The translations under genes and the position numbers were made by a program. Below, piece after piece: positions 44,898 to 54,491 of a stretch of 64,000 bases of DNA; positions within the stretch are counted from its first letter, which is position 1, and each line of letters begins with the position of its first letter. This DNA comes from Acidobacteriia bacterium UBA6623. GTDB lineage: Bacteria; Acidobacteriota; Terriglobia; Bryobacterales; UBA6623. The notes beneath the pieces were generated by a model. It saw only the letters and a program-made list of their open reading frames with translations, was not told where the DNA came from and ran no database searches. The stretch spans positions 124,001 through 188,000 of the forward strand of contig DJHJ01000014.1 in the NCBI GenBank assembly GCA_002433055.1. Direction: 5' to 3'.

Positions 44898-46100
44898 TCA
44901 TTGACACTTGCGCAACTCGAGTTTTGCTATTGCATCTCGGTGAACCTCATCGGGACCGTCTGCTAGGCGCAGTGTGCGGGCATTAGCCCACCAGTTGGCC
45001 AGTGGGAAGTCGTTGCAAACACCACCACCACCATGTGCTTGAATAGCACGATCAACAACGTGTAATGCCATATTTGGTGCGACGACCTTAATCATGGCGA
45101 TTTCGGCTCTGGCACCCTTATTGCCAACTGTATCCATCAGATGAGCGGCTTTGAGTGTTAACAACCTCGCTTGTTCGATCTCGATGCGAGAGCTAGCGAT
45201 ATCGGCTCGAATAGTTCCTTGTTCAGAAATTGGTTTTCCAAATGCAATACGCTCTTTGGTGCGCGCACACATCATTTCCAGGGCACGTTCGGCCATTCCA
45301 ATTAGTCGCATGCAATGGTGAATGCGGCCCGGCCCTAATCTCCCTTGAGCAATTTCGAAGCCTTGCCCTTCGTCGAGCAGCATGTTTGATGCCGGGACGC
45401 GGACGTTTTCGAAGCTTATTTCGGCATGTCCATGCGGGGCGTCGTCATACCCGAAAACATCCAGTGGCCGGTGGATAGTGATACCGGGGTGATCGAGAGG
45501 GACCAGTATCATTGATTGCTGCTTGTGGCGCACTGCAGTTGGATCAGTTTTCCCCATAAATATAGCGATTTTGCAGTGGTGGTGTGGAGCCCCACTACTC
45601 CACCACTTCCGGCCGTTGATGACGTATTCGTCGCTATCGCGGACAATACTCGAACAGATGTTGGTTGCATCCGAAGATGCTACAGCTGGTTCGGTCATAC
45701 AAAAACAGGATCGAATTTTACCGTCAAGTAATGGTTTAAGCCACTGTTCCTTTTGTTCTTCGGTGCCGTACCGAACCAATACCTCCATGTTGCCTGTATC
45801 TGGCGCCGAGCAATTAAAGGCTTCCGGTGCGATCTCTGAACGTCCCATAATTTCGCACAATGAGGCATATTCGAGATTGGTTAATCCTGCACCATGCTCG
45901 CTTTTGGGAAGAAAAAGATTCCATAGTCCTTGTTCTCGCGCACGAACTTTTAATTCTTCCATGATTGCCGGTGAAGACCAGCGATCGCCCTCCTTGACCT
46001 GTTCTGCATGGATGGGCTCACTTGGATAAATATGCTCATCCATGAAAGCCAAGATTGTTTCCTGGAGGTTTTTGACGTGATCGGAATAGTCAATATTCAT
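44898..46100 (-). CDS. Acyl-CoA dehydrogenase
   Basis: FAD enzyme introducing a 2,3-double bond into an acyl-CoA. The fold is clear from [31 protein letters not shown] and the C-terminal [34 protein letters not shown], the last block resembling ACAD10/11-like members where the base is in the GPDEVH stretch. ATG 46100 ([11 protein letters not shown]) is used, since the 10 residues before it are not family-like. About 400 residues. It lies 13 bases upstream of aroDE on the same strand, yet its function is unrelated. The acyl chain specificity is unknown. Confidence 0.92.
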   Translation of the reverse strand: MNIDYSDHVKNLQETILAFMDEHIYPSEPIHAEQVKEGDRWSSPAIMEELKVRAREQGLWNLFLPKSEHGAGLTNLEYASLCEIMGRSEIAPEAFNCSAPDTGNMEVLVRYGTEEQKEQWLKPLLDGKIRSCFCMTEPAVASSDATNICSSIVRDSDEYVINGRKWWSSGAPHHHCKIAIFMGKTDPTAVRHKQQSMILVPLDHPGITIHRPLDVFGYDDAPHGHAEISFENVRVPASNMLLDEGQGFEIAQGRLGPGRIHHCMRLIGMAERALEMMCARTKERIAFGKPISEQGTIRADIASSRIEIEQARLLTLKAAHLMDTVGNKGARAEIAMIKVVAPNMALHVVDRAIQAHGGGGVCNDFPLANWWANARTLRLADGPDEVHRDAIAKLELRKCQ

Positions 46101-46196
46101 TTTGGATGGCCTTCTTCTAAGTGAAACCACTAGTTTGTAACGATTGACAATTCTAGCAGTTCGGCTGTCTGGTCAGAGGTGGGTTAAAGTAAGCAA

Positions 46197-46616
46197 ATGC
46201 CACATCACACAAGAGAAATCACCATCGACACCAGAGGAAAGGGGTTTTACGAGGTGACTGCTGAGATTACTAGTTGGGTTGCGGGTCTTGGCGTTGAGGA
46301 AGGCCTGTTGACTGTATTCATTCAGCACACTTCAGCTTCGCTGCTGATTCAAGAAAATGCTGACCCTGATGTTGTTCGCGATTTGGAAACTTTCTTCGGT
46401 AAGCTCGTACCGGAAGATTCAACCCTCTATACCCACACCATGGAAGGGCCAGACGACATGCCTGCACACATTCGAGCTGCGTTGACCCAACCGCAAATTT
46501 CGATTCCCATTATTGGTGGACGAGTCACTCTCGGTACCTGGCAGGGTATCTACCTATTCGAACACCGCGACCAATCGCACCGTCGATGTCTCTCGTTACA
46601 TGTTTCTGGTGTATGA
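46197..46616 (+). CDS. YjbQ family protein (UPF0047)
   Basis: A 139-residue protein of the YjbQ family, for which a secondary thiamine phosphate synthase activity has been reported; the main role is unclear. Seen are LLTVFIQHTSASLLIQENADPDV and IGGRVTLGTWQGIYLFEHRD with the conserved His and Glu residues of the trimeric beta-fold. Divergent from the acyl-CoA dehydrogenase gene and followed by the metallohydrolase gene on the same strand. Confidence 0.92.
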   Translation: MPHHTREITIDTRGKGFYEVTAEITSWVAGLGVEEGLLTVFIQHTSASLLIQENADPDVVRDLETFFGKLVPEDSTLYTHTMEGPDDMPAHIRAALTQPQISIPIIGGRVTLGTWQGIYLFEHRDQSHRRCLSLHVSGV

Positions 46617-46693
46617 GAGCAAGCGTTGAGCCTCGTTCTAGTGATGGTGGCTTGTATGATAGAGTTTCCTTACGAGAATGTTTGGAGGGTATC

Positions 46694-49090
46694 ATGACTG
46701 CGCACGTTGTTTTGCGAAGTTTACGTTTGTCCGTTTTAGTGGCATTTTGTGCGGCATTTATTTTGGAATTGCCCACCCTTGGGCAACAGAGAAGCTTGGG
46801 GTTGGTGCCACAACATCGTCAACTCCCTGATACGCCTTTACAGCCTCTAGCACAGCAGGTGCGACGACTGGAAGACGCCATGAACTATCTAGGTCAGCCT
46901 TTTTCTGTCGAAACGCATCGAAAAATCAATAAGGTTCTTGCTATGCAAGATGAGGCTGCAGCTGTTGCACGGCTTCAGCAATTACTTGACCCTTACGTTT
47001 TGGCTGAGGTCAATATAAACCCTGAGAGCCGAGTCAAGGTTACTCCTGGTGCTGCCGATCCGGCACTCGTCGAAAAGGGCACCAGGTTATTTCTTGTGAA
47101 AGTTATCAATGAGGCTGGTGTGCGTGCACCGCTCAACGTGGAGAGCCCAAACACTGGTCCGACATCACTAAGTTATCGAAGTGCGGAAGAGCACGAAGTT
47201 GAGCAAGAGTTAACGGAATCAGATGTCAGAGAGCGCTGGGCGGAAATTTCCATGTACCAAAGATCTCCTATGTGGCAACGGTTGACGGGACTTGGTGTGG
47301 AATATCAAGTTCTTTCCATTTATTCGCGCGATCGCGGAAAACGCTCTGCCAAAATCGCCTTCAATGTTGGACAGGGTTCACAAGACATTGGATTTCGCAA
47401 TGATATGTTGGTTCTGTTTGATAGCGCACCGACACGCCCTATTACCCTCCGTGTCAAGGATGAGAACGGACAGCCCACCATCGCTGGCTTCAAAATCAGA
47501 GATCGTGCAGGACGTATCTACCCTAATCCCTCTAAGCGTCTTGCACCTGACTTCCCATTTCAAGCGCAAGTTTATCGGGCCGATGGGGAGAAGGTTTTAC
47601 TGCCAGCCGGTTATTACACGATGGCATCTTCAGGTGGACCGGAATTTCATGTTCGGACCAGAGAGTTTTCTGTTGACTCTGAAGGTCCAAACGAACTGGC
47701 TTTTCAGTTGCAACGCTGGATCAACCCATCGAAGTATGGCTGGTGGTCGGGGGATCATCATATCCACGCTTCAGGGTGTGCTCACTACAAGAATCCCACG
47801 GAAGGTGTCCAGCCCGTTGACATGCTTCGCCAGGTTCTGGGTGAACATCTAAACATTGGTTCGGTACTCACCTGGGGTCCGTCGTGGTACTACCAAAAAC
47901 AATTTTTTAGCGGAGAAGACAACGACCTTTCAAAACCTGAACGTCTATTGCACTATGACGTAGAAGTCTCCGGTTTTCCTTCGAGCCACGCCGGCCATCT
48001 CGTCTTGCTTGGACTCAAAGAAGACGATTATCCTGGGACAAAACGTGTCGAGCAATGGCCTTCGTGGGACTTGCCAATACTGCAATGGGCACAATCCCAA
48101 GATGCCATAGTTGGATTCACCCATTCGGGTTGGGGATTGCAGGTTCAGAGTGACGAACTGCCTAACTATGAAATGCCAAGTTTTGATGGTATAGGAGCCA
48201 ACGAATATATAGTCGACGTAACGCATAACGCCGTAGATTTTATATCGCTTGTTGACACACCTTCTATATGGGAGCTCAACATTTGGTACCACACACTCAA
48301 TGCCGGTTTCCGCACGCGTGTCAGTGGCGAGACAGATTTTCCCTGTATCTATGACGAAAGGGTCGGAATGGGACGCAGCTACGTGAAATTGAAAAATTTA
48401 ACGTACCGAAACTGGATTGAAGGAGTTCGCGATGGACGCACCTATGTTGGTGATGGCAAGAGTCACTTAATCGACTTCCAGCTCAACGGGGTTGAAGTAG
48501 GCACGCAGGGGAGCGAAGTGAGGATCGGCGCTAATGACACAGTTCGAGTTGAGGTCAAAGCAGCTGCTCTACTTGATCGTTTTCCAGACCCAAAATTTTA
48601 CAGTTTCATAAAACGACAAGGACGGTCTGGAAAAATTTCCCAATATGATCGCCTTCGGGGCGAACTGAGCAGCACTCCTCTAAGGCGCTTGCCGTACGAT
48701 GTGCAACCGTATTGGGACGTTGAAAGAGCACGTATTACTGGAACGCGGGATGTTCCTGTGGAACTCATCGTGAACGGTGAAGCCATCGCTGCGAAGAGAC
48801 TTATCGCAGACGGTCGCATCCAAGATCTTGTCTTTGAAGTTCCGATTGCCAAAAGCAGTTGGGTGGCCTTGCGTATTCTCCCTTCTTCGCACACCAACCC
48901 AATTTTTGTCATTGTTGACGGAAAACCCATAAGAGCTTCACGTCGCAGTGCGGAATGGTGTCTTGCCGCAGTAAATCAATGCTGGACACAGAAAATTGCA
49001 GGCACGCGAGAATCTGAGAAAGAGGCTGCAAGAAGAGCTTATGACCACGCGAGAGCAGTCTATAAACAACGTATTATCGAAAGTAAATAG
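46694..49090 (+). CDS. CehA/McbA-like metallohydrolase, exported
   Basis: A protein of about 798 residues with a signal peptide (MTAHVVLRSLRLSVLVAFCAAFILELPTLGQ) and a PHP-type hydrolase core: WWSGDHHIHASGCAHY is the first metal site, followed by HAGHLVLLG, GFTHSGWGL and SGETDFPCIYD, as in the CehA/McbA family. Regions before and after the core are beta-rich with no clear name. ATG 46694 is chosen because GGAGG lies 5 bases upstream and the signal peptide begins there; the frame continues upstream to 46586. The substrate is unknown; named relatives cleave carbamates, but that cannot be extended here. Confidence 0.86.
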   Translation: MTAHVVLRSLRLSVLVAFCAAFILELPTLGQQRSLGLVPQHRQLPDTPLQPLAQQVRRLEDAMNYLGQPFSVETHRKINKVLAMQDEAAAVARLQQLLDPYVLAEVNINPESRVKVTPGAADPALVEKGTRLFLVKVINEAGVRAPLNVESPNTGPTSLSYRSAEEHEVEQELTESDVRERWAEISMYQRSPMWQRLTGLGVEYQVLSIYSRDRGKRSAKIAFNVGQGSQDIGFRNDMLVLFDSAPTRPITLRVKDENGQPTIAGFKIRDRAGRIYPNPSKRLAPDFPFQAQVYRADGEKVLLPAGYYTMASSGGPEFHVRTREFSVDSEGPNELAFQLQRWINPSKYGWWSGDHHIHASGCAHYKNPTEGVQPVDMLRQVLGEHLNIGSVLTWGPSWYYQKQFFSGEDNDLSKPERLLHYDVEVSGFPSSHAGHLVLLGLKEDDYPGTKRVEQWPSWDLPILQWAQSQDAIVGFTHSGWGLQVQSDELPNYEMPSFDGIGANEYIVDVTHNAVDFISLVDTPSIWELNIWYHTLNAGFRTRVSGETDFPCIYDERVGMGRSYVKLKNLTYRNWIEGVRDGRTYVGDGKSHLIDFQLNGVEVGTQGSEVRIGANDTVRVEVKAAALLDRFPDPKFYSFIKRQGRSGKISQYDRLRGELSSTPLRRLPYDVQPYWDVERARITGTRDVPVELIVNGEAIAAKRLIADGRIQDLVFEVPIAKSSWVALRILPSSHTNPIFVIVDGKPIRASRRSAEWCLAAVNQCWTQKIAGTRESEKEAARRAYDHARAVYKQRIIESK

Positions 49091-49170
49091 CTTCCGTAAT
49101 ATAGCTTGCAATTAACTCGCCGAAGGGATGAAGCGCTCAGTATTAAGTAAACAACTGCGCCAGTTTATCC

Positions 49171-49872
49171 ATGCCTTTTCAGGAAATCATGGCTATCGCA
49201 CCGATGTGGTACGTAGCATTTTTATTGTCGTTGACTTGTCACGAAGCTGCTCATGCTCTTGTGGCAGACCTGGGTGGTGATTCAACTGCTGCATCAAGTG
49301 GGCAGGCAACTCTAAACCCAGCTCCACATGTCAAGCGTGAACCTTTTGGCACGGTGCTCGTACCGATTTTTTCCTTGATATGGATGAATTGGATGATTGG
49401 TTGGGCCAGTGCGCCGTATGATCCCTATTGGCAGCAGCGTTATCCTCGGCGAGCGGCATGGATGGCACTAGCAGGTCCGGGGGCAAACTTGTTGTTGGCG
49501 ATTATTGCTGCAATCGCTATTCGCATAGGCTTAGCATTCGGCTACTTCGCACCTGGAACTTTTAGTTTTGCAGGATTGGCAGTAGGGGCTCCTGGTGAAA
49601 TTTCCTCAGCACTCGCAACTTTTCTGAGTATTCTTTTTGCGCAGAACCTGTTGCTAATGGCATTCAATTTACTTCCTGTTCCTCCCCTAGATGGACACAT
49701 TGCGGTAGGTTTATTTCTTAGTGAGTCGACCACCTTAAAATTTCTTGAATTTGTCCGGCAGCCGGGCTTTGGATTAATAGGCTTGCTGATTGCTTGGAAC
49801 CTGTTCGGGTACATGTTTAGGCCTGTTTTTCAGTTTGGTGTAGCGTTGTTGTATTTAGGGTACGGTGGGTAG
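49171..49872 (+). CDS. Site-2 protease family membrane metalloprotease (M50)
   Basis: A 233-residue integral membrane zinc protease with the catalytic HEAAH motif at residues 25-29 in a membrane helix, then NPAPHVKREPFGTVL, GPGANLLLAIIAAIAI and the distal zinc ligand block NLLPVPPLDGH. Four to six membrane helices. This short form lacks PDZ and CBS domains, unlike RseP or SpoIVFB. No substrate or anti-sigma factor gene is nearby. Converges with the hydantoinase-like gene, 18 bases away. Confidence 0.9.
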   Translation: MPFQEIMAIAPMWYVAFLLSLTCHEAAHALVADLGGDSTAASSGQATLNPAPHVKREPFGTVLVPIFSLIWMNWMIGWASAPYDPYWQQRYPRRAAWMALAGPGANLLLAIIAAIAIRIGLAFGYFAPGTFSFAGLAVGAPGEISSALATFLSILFAQNLLLMAFNLLPVPPLDGHIAVGLFLSESTTLKFLEFVRQPGFGLIGLLIAWNLFGYMFRPVFQFGVALLYLGYGG

Positions 49873-49890
49873 ATTGCGATGACTTTTGAC

Positions 49891-51675
49891 CTACGCTTTT
49901 TTTAGCAACAGGTTCCCAGCACTATCCCGATTTGAGCGTCTACCTTTTGGAATGTAGACATTTGAAGCTTCTTCTGAGTTGTAGAGTGCGGTCGGCTTAA
50001 TTTTGTCCAACTTCGCTATGGCTTTTACTCGTGCTGTGACCTGCTCTACCTCACGCCCTTGATGATCGTAACCGTAGAGTTTTCTATGATGCGCAGAAAA
50101 ACCCTTTTGTTCGCTATACGGTATCGTAATTTCATGTGACTGACCACGGTACCGCAGATCGATTGAGCACTCAAGAAAAACCTCCTCGTAGCCTTCATCT
50201 GAGAAATCTCGTTTGGCATGGTTTTCCAGTTCGCGAAAAACCTGTTCGGCGTCAACAGATAGAACCGATCGCGAATAGTCCCTCACGCAATCGGCGATCA
50301 ACATACCAACGGCAGAAAGCACGCTAGCATGTGGCGGTACGATTACAGTGTCTATCTCGAGTCGATCTGCAAGTTCGCAAGCATGTTGAGCCCCTGCACC
50401 TCCAAAACTCACCAATGCGAAGTCACGCGGATCTTGGCCTCGTTCGACTGAAACGGCTCGGATTGCACGTTCCATGTTCGAGTTGGCGATATCGATGATA
50501 GCTTTGGCGGTTCTTTCGACCGATACTCCCAACTTTTTTGCAAATCTAGCGGCAAAATCTTCTGTTCGAATGAGGTCGAGTGACATGCGACCCTCTAGAA
50601 AATGCTCTGGATCTATACGTCCGAGTAGGAGGTTAGCGTCGGTAACAGTGAGGTCTTCGCCCTCGCCGTAGCAAATGGGTCCAGGTCTAGCTCCAGCGCT
50701 GTGTGGTCCTACTCGAAGAGCGCCAGCCGAGTCGATGTAAGCAATAGATCCTCCGCCTGATCCCACTGAATGAATATCCAGCATAGGCACTCTGATGGGA
50801 AATCCACCTATGTTTGATTCGTTGGTATATGTAAACTTACCATCGTATAGCGCAACATCGGTCGATGTGCCTCCCATGTCGAAGCTGATAACACGTTCTA
50901 TTCCTGCCTCCGCAGCTACTGCAGCTGCACCGACTACACCTCCTGCGGGGCCGGACAGAACTGTCTGAATTGCACTATTCGCTGCTGTGGTGGCCGAAAT
51001 TGACCCCGCATTTGACTGAAACACACGTAGTTTGACTCCGGCGATCTTTTGTTCTAGATCCTTGAGATAGCGAGCCATCAAGGGTGTCAAATAGGCATTT
51101 GCGACGGTTGTTGAGGCACGTTCGAATTCTCGATATTCCGGTAGGACTTCGTGTGAAAGGGACACAAACAACCCGTCGAGTCCATGGCCAATCTTCTTTT
51201 CGTGGCTTGGATTGGCATAGGAGTGCAGCAAGCAGACAGCCACCGATTCCACTCCCTGATTGCGTAACTTGATGGCTAAGTCATCGATGGCCGAATCCGA
51301 TAAAGACTGTTCGACTGATCCATCAAAGAGTATTCTTTCTGGTAACCCAAACGTTAATTCGCTTGGAACCAGCTTGATGCGTGGAGTCGCCAAGAGATCA
51401 TAAAGCTGCTCTCGGTTCTGTCGCCCAATCGCTAAGAGATCTTCAAAGCCTTTGGTTGTTACAAAGGCCGTCCGGGCACCTTTTTGTTCCAGTAGGGCGT
51501 TAGTGGCTACAGTTGAACCATGCACAACCTCCTTGGGCTCAAGACTATCGAGGCCTTGGAGGATCGCTCGAGAAGGGTCATCAGGAGTTGAGAGCACTTT
51601 ATAAGTACTTATACTTTTACCGTCCCAAAGTACGAAATCCGTAAAGGTGCCACCCGTGTCAACGCCAATTCGCAT
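49891..51675 (-). CDS. Hydantoinase/oxoprolinase A family protein, shortened
   Basis: Homologue of N-methylhydantoinase A (HyuA), an ATP-dependent ring-opening enzyme of ASKHA fold. Seen are MRIGVDTGGTFTDFVLWDG, VHGSTVATNALLEQKGARTAFVTTKG, SGPAGGVVGAAAVAAEAG, FDMGGTSTDVAL and FGGAGAQHACELA. The length is 594, while family members are commonly about 690; the missing part lies near the C-terminus: the frame goes from RVKAIAKLDK directly to NVYIPKGRRSNRDSAGNLLL, the usual end block. No hyuB gene is adjacent, so activity is doubtful; it may act with a B subunit encoded elsewhere. Confidence 0.85.
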   Translation of the reverse strand: MRIGVDTGGTFTDFVLWDGKSISTYKVLSTPDDPSRAILQGLDSLEPKEVVHGSTVATNALLEQKGARTAFVTTKGFEDLLAIGRQNREQLYDLLATPRIKLVPSELTFGLPERILFDGSVEQSLSDSAIDDLAIKLRNQGVESVAVCLLHSYANPSHEKKIGHGLDGLFVSLSHEVLPEYREFERASTTVANAYLTPLMARYLKDLEQKIAGVKLRVFQSNAGSISATTAANSAIQTVLSGPAGGVVGAAAVAAEAGIERVISFDMGGTSTDVALYDGKFTYTNESNIGGFPIRVPMLDIHSVGSGGGSIAYIDSAGALRVGPHSAGARPGPICYGEGEDLTVTDANLLLGRIDPEHFLEGRMSLDLIRTEDFAARFAKKLGVSVERTAKAIIDIANSNMERAIRAVSVERGQDPRDFALVSFGGAGAQHACELADRLEIDTVIVPPHASVLSAVGMLIADCVRDYSRSVLSVDAEQVFRELENHAKRDFSDEGYEEVFLECSIDLRYRGQSHEITIPYSEQKGFSAHHRKLYGYDHQGREVEQVTARVKAIAKLDKIKPTALYNSEEASNVYIPKGRRSNRDSAGNLLLKKA

Positions 51676-51853
51676 AAGTGATCACTCTCTGCAATCAAGA
51701 TAAGCATTGTACTTAAAGGAGTACTCAGGTGATGGTAAATCGTTGGAGTTATGCATTCTTCGATCTTACACACTGAGTCAAGATGACTGTCTGCGGTGCA
51801 AGGTAGCAACGTCACTGTAGAAGCGTGAGGTCGTTTGTGTCCTCCACGAACGG

Positions 51854-52834
51854 TTACTCGTTTCCATATGATCTGTGGAGATGTTCAAGAGTGTCTCGAG
51901 CAAGATCACCACGGTGGACAATCAACCGGTAGCGGAGAACCAGTGGCTTTCCTCTTGGCAGGTGTACTGGGTGTGTACCCGGCCATACGGGATTCTGCAT
52001 ACTTCCCGAAGAACGCAGAATCCAGGGCTGTGGAAAGCCAGGCAGTGATGGATGACAGAGAACGGAGATTCCAGCGAGCTGGGTCCCGTCAGTTGAAAAC
52101 GATGCAGTGAGGTCAATCCAAGGTCCTGCTTGAAATGCTGTGCGTCGAGGTGTCAGCGGCCCTCGGGAACTGAGGAAGCGAATGTCTTCTGGAAGACGAG
52201 TACGGACCGAAAAACCGCCGTAGCCTTTATCGTTTTCTGCGCCCCCAATAAATAGATCGTCGACTAGTGGACTGAGGTTAATCACAAAATCAATCTTCCG
52301 CAGGTTTTCTTCTGATGGGTGTACGCGTACGAAAGTAACTTCTTCGAGAAAGGCTTGTGATTTCCCCATTGAGCTCGGTAATTCTGGTGAGACCCATTCG
52401 GATCGCACCTGTGCCGTCACGCTACCATCATCCGTTGGGATCGATTTGGCCTCGATGACGCGAGTGAGAAAATTACTTGCCAGCCAGGAATTGGATATTT
52501 TTTGGTTTTTGACAAGAATTTGATGCCATGCCCAGAAGACCCCACGATGGTGAATGTGATCGGCAGGAAAATCTTCTGTAAGAATTTCTCCATCGAGTCC
52601 ATATAGAGGGTGAATATAGTTGGCTCGTCTGGATTGTCCGTTTAAAGATTTTGGGGCGAGTTGATAAAACAGTACAGGTTGCCCCGTTTCAATAAACAGG
52701 AACCCTTGCTTATGGCGTTCCAACTGCAGATCATTCTTAGGTGAGTTTGCGGACAACAAACCAACAGCGAGCAAAGTGACGAAAACCAATCGGAGTCTAT
52801 GGCACGACTGGTAACATAGCGCAGTTGCGATCAT
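51854..52834 (-). CDS. PmoA-like (DUF6807) exported protein
   Basis: The second member of this family in the window (326 residues), with FYQLAPKSLNGQSRRANYIHPLYGLDGEILTEDFPADHIHHRGVFWAWHQ and the C-terminal HLPRGKPLVLRYRLIVHRGD. The N-terminus has a signal-like hydrophobic stretch (about residues 14-30) without a clear lipobox. GAGG lies 5 bases before the ATG. Similarity to the 13664-14647 product is at block level only, so they are separate family members. Function unknown; not a methane monooxygenase subunit. Confidence 0.85.
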   Translation of the reverse strand: MIATALCYQSCHRLRLVFVTLLAVGLLSANSPKNDLQLERHKQGFLFIETGQPVLFYQLAPKSLNGQSRRANYIHPLYGLDGEILTEDFPADHIHHRGVFWAWHQILVKNQKISNSWLASNFLTRVIEAKSIPTDDGSVTAQVRSEWVSPELPSSMGKSQAFLEEVTFVRVHPSEENLRKIDFVINLSPLVDDLFIGGAENDKGYGGFSVRTRLPEDIRFLSSRGPLTPRRTAFQAGPWIDLTASFSTDGTQLAGISVLCHPSLPGFPQPWILRSSGSMQNPVWPGTHPVHLPRGKPLVLRYRLIVHRGDLARDTLEHLHRSYGNE

Positions 52835-53025
52835 ATACCTCTTTTATTTTATTTGGTTGTGATCGTGACAGTAAGGAAAATTAACAGACTTCACTGACTG
52901 GTTTTGTGGAATGATTAGAGCATTCGAGAGCAATGAGAAAAAAGTTTTTCAAGGAAGAAGTTCAGTTGTGCGTAATCTCTGCACGATAGACTAGATCTGA
53001 TTTAATTGCTCCACAGCATTCTGCC

Positions 53026-54450
53026 ATGACTACTTCTGGATCAGAATCATCTTTTCTGTTCGCCGACCTATATGAGTTGACGATGGCCTGTGGTTATTGG
53101 AAGTCAGGACGAGCGGAACGAGAAGCGGTTTTTCATTTGACTTTCCGAGAGAATCCTTTTGGCGGCGGTTTTAGTATTGCTTGTGGTTTAACACAAGTGT
53201 TGGATCTTCTGAAGGAGTTTCGGCTCAGTGCTAGCGACCAGGACTATTTGGCATCGCTGAAAGGGAACGACCAGAAGCCTCTTTTTCCAAGTGAATTTCT
53301 CGATTATCTCAGTGCGATGAGGATTCGCTGCGATATTGATGCAGTTCCTGAGGGCACAGCCGTTTTTCCGCAAGAACCTCTCATAAGGGTGAAAGGGCCT
53401 CTGGCAGAGGCTCAGATCCTAGAAAGTCTCCTTCTCAATATCATTAATTTCCAGACTTTGATTGCCACCAAAGGGGCACGTTTAGCGATCGCATCTCAGG
53501 AACGGAACGTATTAGAATTCGGCTTGAGACGTGCGCAGGGGATTAACGGAAGCTTGGCCGCCTCAAGAGCAGCTTACGTCGGCGGTTGTGATGGAACCTC
53601 GAATACTCTGGCAGGAAAACTCTATGGAATTCCAACAGTTGGTACTCATGCACACAGTTGGGTAATGTCTTTTGAAACGGAACAGGAGGCTTTTGATACT
53701 TATGCAGAAGTGTTTCCTAACAACACGATCTTTCTTGTTGACACATACGATACTAGAGAAGGGGTTTCACGAGTAATCAAAACAGCTCAACGCATGCGGA
53801 CTAAAGGCTGTGAGCCAATCGGAGTCCGCTTAGATTCTGGGGATCTACGTGAACTTAGCTTGGAAGTACGTCGCCAACTCGACGATGCTGGATTTCCCGA
53901 GATAAAAATTGTTGCTTCAGGCGACTTAGATGAATATTCAGTGACCAAGCTAATCAAAGATGAAGTACCAATTGACGCTTTCGGTGTAGGAACTAGATTG
54001 GTGACTGCCTATGATGACCCAGCACTCGGTGGGGTTTATAAATTATCTGCAATGGAAGACAAAAGAGGTCAAAGATGTCCGAAAGTGAAGATTTCAAATG
54101 ACCCTGTGAAGATTTCAAATCCGGGGTGTTTACAATTCCGCCGATTTAGTAGGCGAGGGAAATTTGTCGGGGATATCATTCACGACGAAAAAGCGCCACC
54201 CCGTTTGGAAATGTCCGACGGGTTGTATGACCATGTTGATGATATTCTCGTTCCAATTCTACGGTCGGGTAGTAAAGTTTATGAGACACCGTCGCTTGAA
54301 CAGTCCCGGCAACGTGCAATCGAGCAACTAGCAAGTTTGTCGGAGGGTGTGAAATCTTTCAGTGAGCCGGAGATTTACCCAGTCCAGTTAGAGAATGGGC
54401 TGGCTTCTTGTAAGGAGGAAATGGTTCGGAAGATTCAAAATGAATGGTAA
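53026..54450 (+). CDS. pncB: Nicotinate phosphoribosyltransferase
   Basis: Salvages nicotinate into nicotinate mononucleotide for NAD synthesis, ATP-dependent. Seen are DLYELTMACGYWKSGRAEREAVFHLTFRENPFGGGF at the N-terminus, the active-site His in GTHAHSWVMSF, VRLDSGDL and the phosphate-binding VASGDLDEYSV and DAFGVGTRLVTAYDDPALGGVYKL. 474 residues. It converges with the formate dehydrogenase operon across a gap of only about 41 bases. A 15-base direct repeat inside the gene (54085-54120) encodes the normal KISN..KISN stretch of the family. Confidence 0.94.
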   Translation: MTTSGSESSFLFADLYELTMACGYWKSGRAEREAVFHLTFRENPFGGGFSIACGLTQVLDLLKEFRLSASDQDYLASLKGNDQKPLFPSEFLDYLSAMRIRCDIDAVPEGTAVFPQEPLIRVKGPLAEAQILESLLLNIINFQTLIATKGARLAIASQERNVLEFGLRRAQGINGSLAASRAAYVGGCDGTSNTLAGKLYGIPTVGTHAHSWVMSFETEQEAFDTYAEVFPNNTIFLVDTYDTREGVSRVIKTAQRMRTKGCEPIGVRLDSGDLRELSLEVRRQLDDAGFPEIKIVASGDLDEYSVTKLIKDEVPIDAFGVGTRLVTAYDDPALGGVYKLSAMEDKRGQRCPKVKISNDPVKISNPGCLQFRRFSRRGKFVGDIIHDEKAPPRLEMSDGLYDHVDDILVPILRSGSKVYETPSLEQSRQRAIEQLASLSEGVKSFSEPEIYPVQLENGLASCKEEMVRKIQNEW

Positions 54451-54491
54451 TGCTGTTTCTTGCTACTGCCGAACTTGTATCCTGTCTCCAC

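Noticed and set aside
54085..54120. 15-base direct repeat in pncB as a mobile or recombination signal
   Set aside because: Both copies encode the KISN stretch that fits the normal family pattern at this point; it is coincidental within a conserved protein segment.
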